From positions 1-7,406 of the forward strand of contig NZ_JZWV01000640.1 in assembly GCF_000966975.1 (NCBI RefSeq): a stretch of DNA of 7,406 nt, in the 5' to 3' direction. Origin of the DNA: Streptomyces katrae. Its GTDB lineage: Bacteria > Actinomycetota > Actinomycetes > Streptomycetales > Streptomycetaceae. Below, piece by piece: positions 5,513 through 7,406 of this stretch (positions are counted from its first letter, which is position 1; the number at the start of each line of letters is the position of its first letter). The position numbers and the translations under genes are program-made. Under the pieces are notes generated by a model. It had not been told where the DNA came from. It did not search any database and saw nothing but the letters and a program-made list of their open reading frames with translations.

Positions 5513-7406
5513 TCAGCCCAGGAGGACGGAGACGGAGGACACCGGGTCCCAGCCCGGGTCACGGCCCGTCAGCCGGGACACGGTCCTGGCCCAGGCGGCG
5601 GGGCCGGCGGCCAGGCGGGTCCCGACGAGGGCGGTGAGGGCGGCCAGGGCGGCTGCCGCTCCGGGAGGGGCGTCCGGGCGGCGGCGGGCCGTGTTCAGGT
5701 ACGCGAGGACCTGCGCGGCCGGGGCCGCCGTGTGCAGCAGGTCCTCCCCGGTCAGGTGGCCCGAGGCCAGCAGGCCGTCGAACTGGGTGACGGGCGGGCA
5801 GTGGGCCAGGCCGGCCAAGCCGTGGCGGGCCCGGGCCCGGGTGGCCTCGGGCCCGTCGGGCAGGCCGTCCGGGCCGGGTTCACGCAGCAGGCGGGCGTAG
5901 CGGAGCCGCAGGGAGGCGGGGGCGCCACGGAGGTTGACCAGGTACTCCCAGTGCGGGATGGGCTCCTCCTCGTGCGCCGCGGCCAGGGCCTGCCAGTCGA
6001 CCGCCCCGGGCGTCCCGAGGACGGAGCCGGCCGCCTGCCAGTGCCCGGAGCCCCGGCGCAGGCGGGTGAGGAGCCTGGCGGGGGCCAGTTCGCGGGCGAC
6101 GCGGGCCCGGATCACGGCGGCCGGGTCCGGCGAGCCCAGGGCCTTGGCGCAGAGCCGGACGGCGGCCGGGCCCAGCAGGTCCCGGCCGGCGAGGGCGGCG
6201 AGGCGGGCGGCCCCGCCGTGTTCGAGGAGGTTGAGGCAGCCCACCGCCTGCTGGACGAAGCCCAGTTCGGGTGCCAGGCGGGCGAAAGCCTCCTCGATCA
6301 GGGCGGGTTCACGCGAGCGCAGCCAGAGGAGACCCCCGGGCAGCGGGCCGGAGGGGTCCGCCCGCAGCTCCGCCACGAGCCGTGCGGCGGTGCGGTCGTG
6401 GGGGCGGGTGACGATGCGGGCGGCCAGGTGGCCGGTGGTGCCGTGGCGCAGCAGGGTGAGGTCCACGGCCGGATCGTCGAGGTCGGCCAGGAGTTCCCTG
6501 GCGTCCTCGGTCAGCCACCGCGACTGGGTGGCGAGGACGCGCAGGGCCTCGGGGTCCCGTCCGGCGAGCAGCCGGCCGAGGAGGACGCGGGGCGTCCGGT
6601 CGTGGCGCAGCAGGTACGCCGCGAGCAGCCAGGGCCCGTCGGGCCCGAGGCGGGGCAGGACCGCGTCGACGACCTCGGCGTCGGCCAGGCACAGCAGGGT
6701 GCCCATGGGCCAGACCCATCGCCGGTTGCCGCCCGCCAGCAGCCGCAGCGCCTCGTCCGGGGTGCTCGGGGGACTGCTCGCCGCGCCCCGGGCAGGGGGG
6801 CCGGACGGCAGGTGGGGGCCGGATCCCGGGTCCGCCGAGCGGGACAGCCGCAGCAGCTCCGCCCAGCTGGGCCCGCCCTCGTCCGCACGGCGGTCCAGGC
6901 CGGCGGAGAGCACGGCGGTGCGCGCGAGGCGGAGCCAGCCGTCGGGGTCGGTGCCCAGTTCGGTGCGCAGCAGGCGGGCGAGGGCCCCGCGCCAGGCCGT
7001 GGCGAAGGCCAGGCGGCGCCAGTCGTGGGGCAGCAGGAGCAGGTCGCGCGCCGGGAGCAGGTGCAGCAGGTCGTCGGCGGGGAGGAGGCCCTGGGTGTAG
7101 GCGTGTTCGGTGAGCCGGGCGCTGGAGCCCCAGGAGCGGGGGCGCTCCGCGCGGACTTCCTCGGGGGCGGGGGCGGTGTACCAGGCGCCGTCGGGCGGCT
7201 CCACGCCGGCGTCCGCGCAGGCCCGGGCGAGCCACTGCGGGGTGGCGAGGCCGGGGGCGTCCTCCTGCCGGTGCTGCGCCAGGAAGCCGAGGGTGCCCGG
7301 GTCGGCGGGCAGCGGGGTCCCGGCGGGGGCGAGCGCGTACAGCAGGCCCAGCGGACGCGGACGGTTCGGACTGCGCGGGGGCCTCGGCCGCCCCGGCCTG
7401 TGCGAG
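5513..7406 (-). CDS. Large alpha-helical protein of unknown function (5' end outside window)
   Basis: I do not recognise a named family. The reading frame is open from the right window edge to TGA at 5513-5515, giving about 630 visible residues. The region beyond the GTG at 7202-7204 has the same strong third-position G/C bias and gene-like sequence (LGLLYALAP, TPQWLARACADAG), so the true start is probably outside the window. The protein is soluble-looking and rich in Leu, Ala and Arg, with many short helices separated by Pro/Gly (for example WAELLRLS, LLAAYLLRHD, EEAFARLAPELG). This resembles irregular HEAT/ARM-like or other helical-repeat scaffolds. A low-complexity Ser/Pro/Gly linker lies around plus positions 6765-6840. 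No catalytic motif, membrane segment or signal peptide is visible in this part. It is transcribed in the same direction as the small gene and importer but separated by a 121-bp gap with a hairpin, so it is probably a separate unit. Confidence 0.85.
   Translation of the reverse strand, partial: SHRPGRPRPPRSPNRPRPLGLLYALAPAGTPLPADPGTLGFLAQHRQEDAPGLATPQWLARACADAGVEPPDGAWYTAPAPEEVRAERPRSWGSSARLTEHAYTQGLLPADDLLHLLPARDLLLLPHDWRRLAFATAWRGALARLLRTELGTDPDGWLRLARTAVLSAGLDRRADEGGPSWAELLRLSRSADPGSGPHLPSGPPARGAASSPPSTPDEALRLLAGGNRRWVWPMGTLLCLADAEVVDAVLPRLGPDGPWLLAAYLLRHDRTPRVLLGRLLAGRDPEALRVLATQSRWLTEDARELLADLDDPAVDLTLLRHGTTGHLAARIVTRPHDRTAARLVAELRADPSGPLPGGLLWLRSREPALIEEAFARLAPELGFVQQAVGCLNLLEHGGAARLAALAGRDLLGPAAVRLCAKALGSPDPAAVIRARVARELAPARLLTRLRRGSGHWQAAGSVLGTPGAVDWQALAAAHEEEPIPHWEYLVNLRGAPASLRLRYARLLREPGPDGLPDGPEATRARARHGLAGLAHCPPVTQFDGLLASGHLTGEDLLHTAAPAAQVLAYLNTARRRPDAPPGAAAALAALTALVGTRLAAGPAAWARTVSRLTGRDPGWDPVSSVSVLLG

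Noticed and set aside
5934..7100. 388-aa plus-strand frame opposite the large hypothetical gene
   Set aside because: Ser/Arg-rich shadow. The minus-strand frame has the consistent third-position G/C bias expected of the coding strand.

Overview
The window is very GC-rich DNA with strong G/C bias at third codon positions, GTG starts alongside ATG, GGAGG-type ribosome binding sites and tightly packed genes. This points to a high-GC actinomycete, most likely Streptomyces or a close relative. That assignment is an inference from composition and protein style, because no species marker is present.

Layout from left to right. At 1-296 (minus) is the N-terminal third of a PLP-dependent cysteine-synthase-family protein, cut by the window edge. 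Upstream of it on the same strand is a short serine O-acetyltransferase (421-1035). This is preceded by a 13-codon reading frame (1035-1076) whose TGA overlaps the acetyltransferase ATG. A divergent intergenic region (1077-1430) separates this pair from a plus-strand MFS transporter (about 1431-2626). The MFS gene converges with, and its 3' end overlaps, a minus-strand polar amino acid ABC importer. That importer is encoded in the order lipoprotein binding protein (4191-5072), permease (3394-4194), ATPase (about 2569-3383), with a 4-bp overlap and then a 10-bp gap. Upstream of the importer are an 11-bp-stem hairpin (5183-5212) and a well-supported 55-codon proline-rich small gene (5224-5391). 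An AT-rich leader/promoter segment follows, and then a large minus-strand helical protein of unknown function (5513 to beyond 7406).

How the genes may work together. The acetyltransferase makes O-acetylserine and the cysteine-synthase-like enzyme uses it for beta-replacement, giving cysteine or another beta-substituted alanine. The adjacent amino acid importer and MFS exporter could move the substrate, product or cystine. This coupling is inferred from proximity only, because the transporter lies in a separate transcription unit.

Most notable points: (1) neither the MFS gene nor the ATPase gene reaches a stop at its expected end. One extra base in a G5 tract at 2612-2616 would give both genes a stop at once, so this looks like a frameshift (real, recoded or an assembly error). 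(2) There is a 55-aa small gene followed by a strong hairpin just upstream of the importer. (3) A 13-aa ORF is coupled to the acetyltransferase start. (4) A 26-bp perfect palindrome lies within the start region of the binding-protein gene. (5) The acetyltransferase has an unusual insertion and an atypical C-terminus. I see no rRNA, tRNA, CRISPR array, insertion sequence or transcriptional regulator gene.
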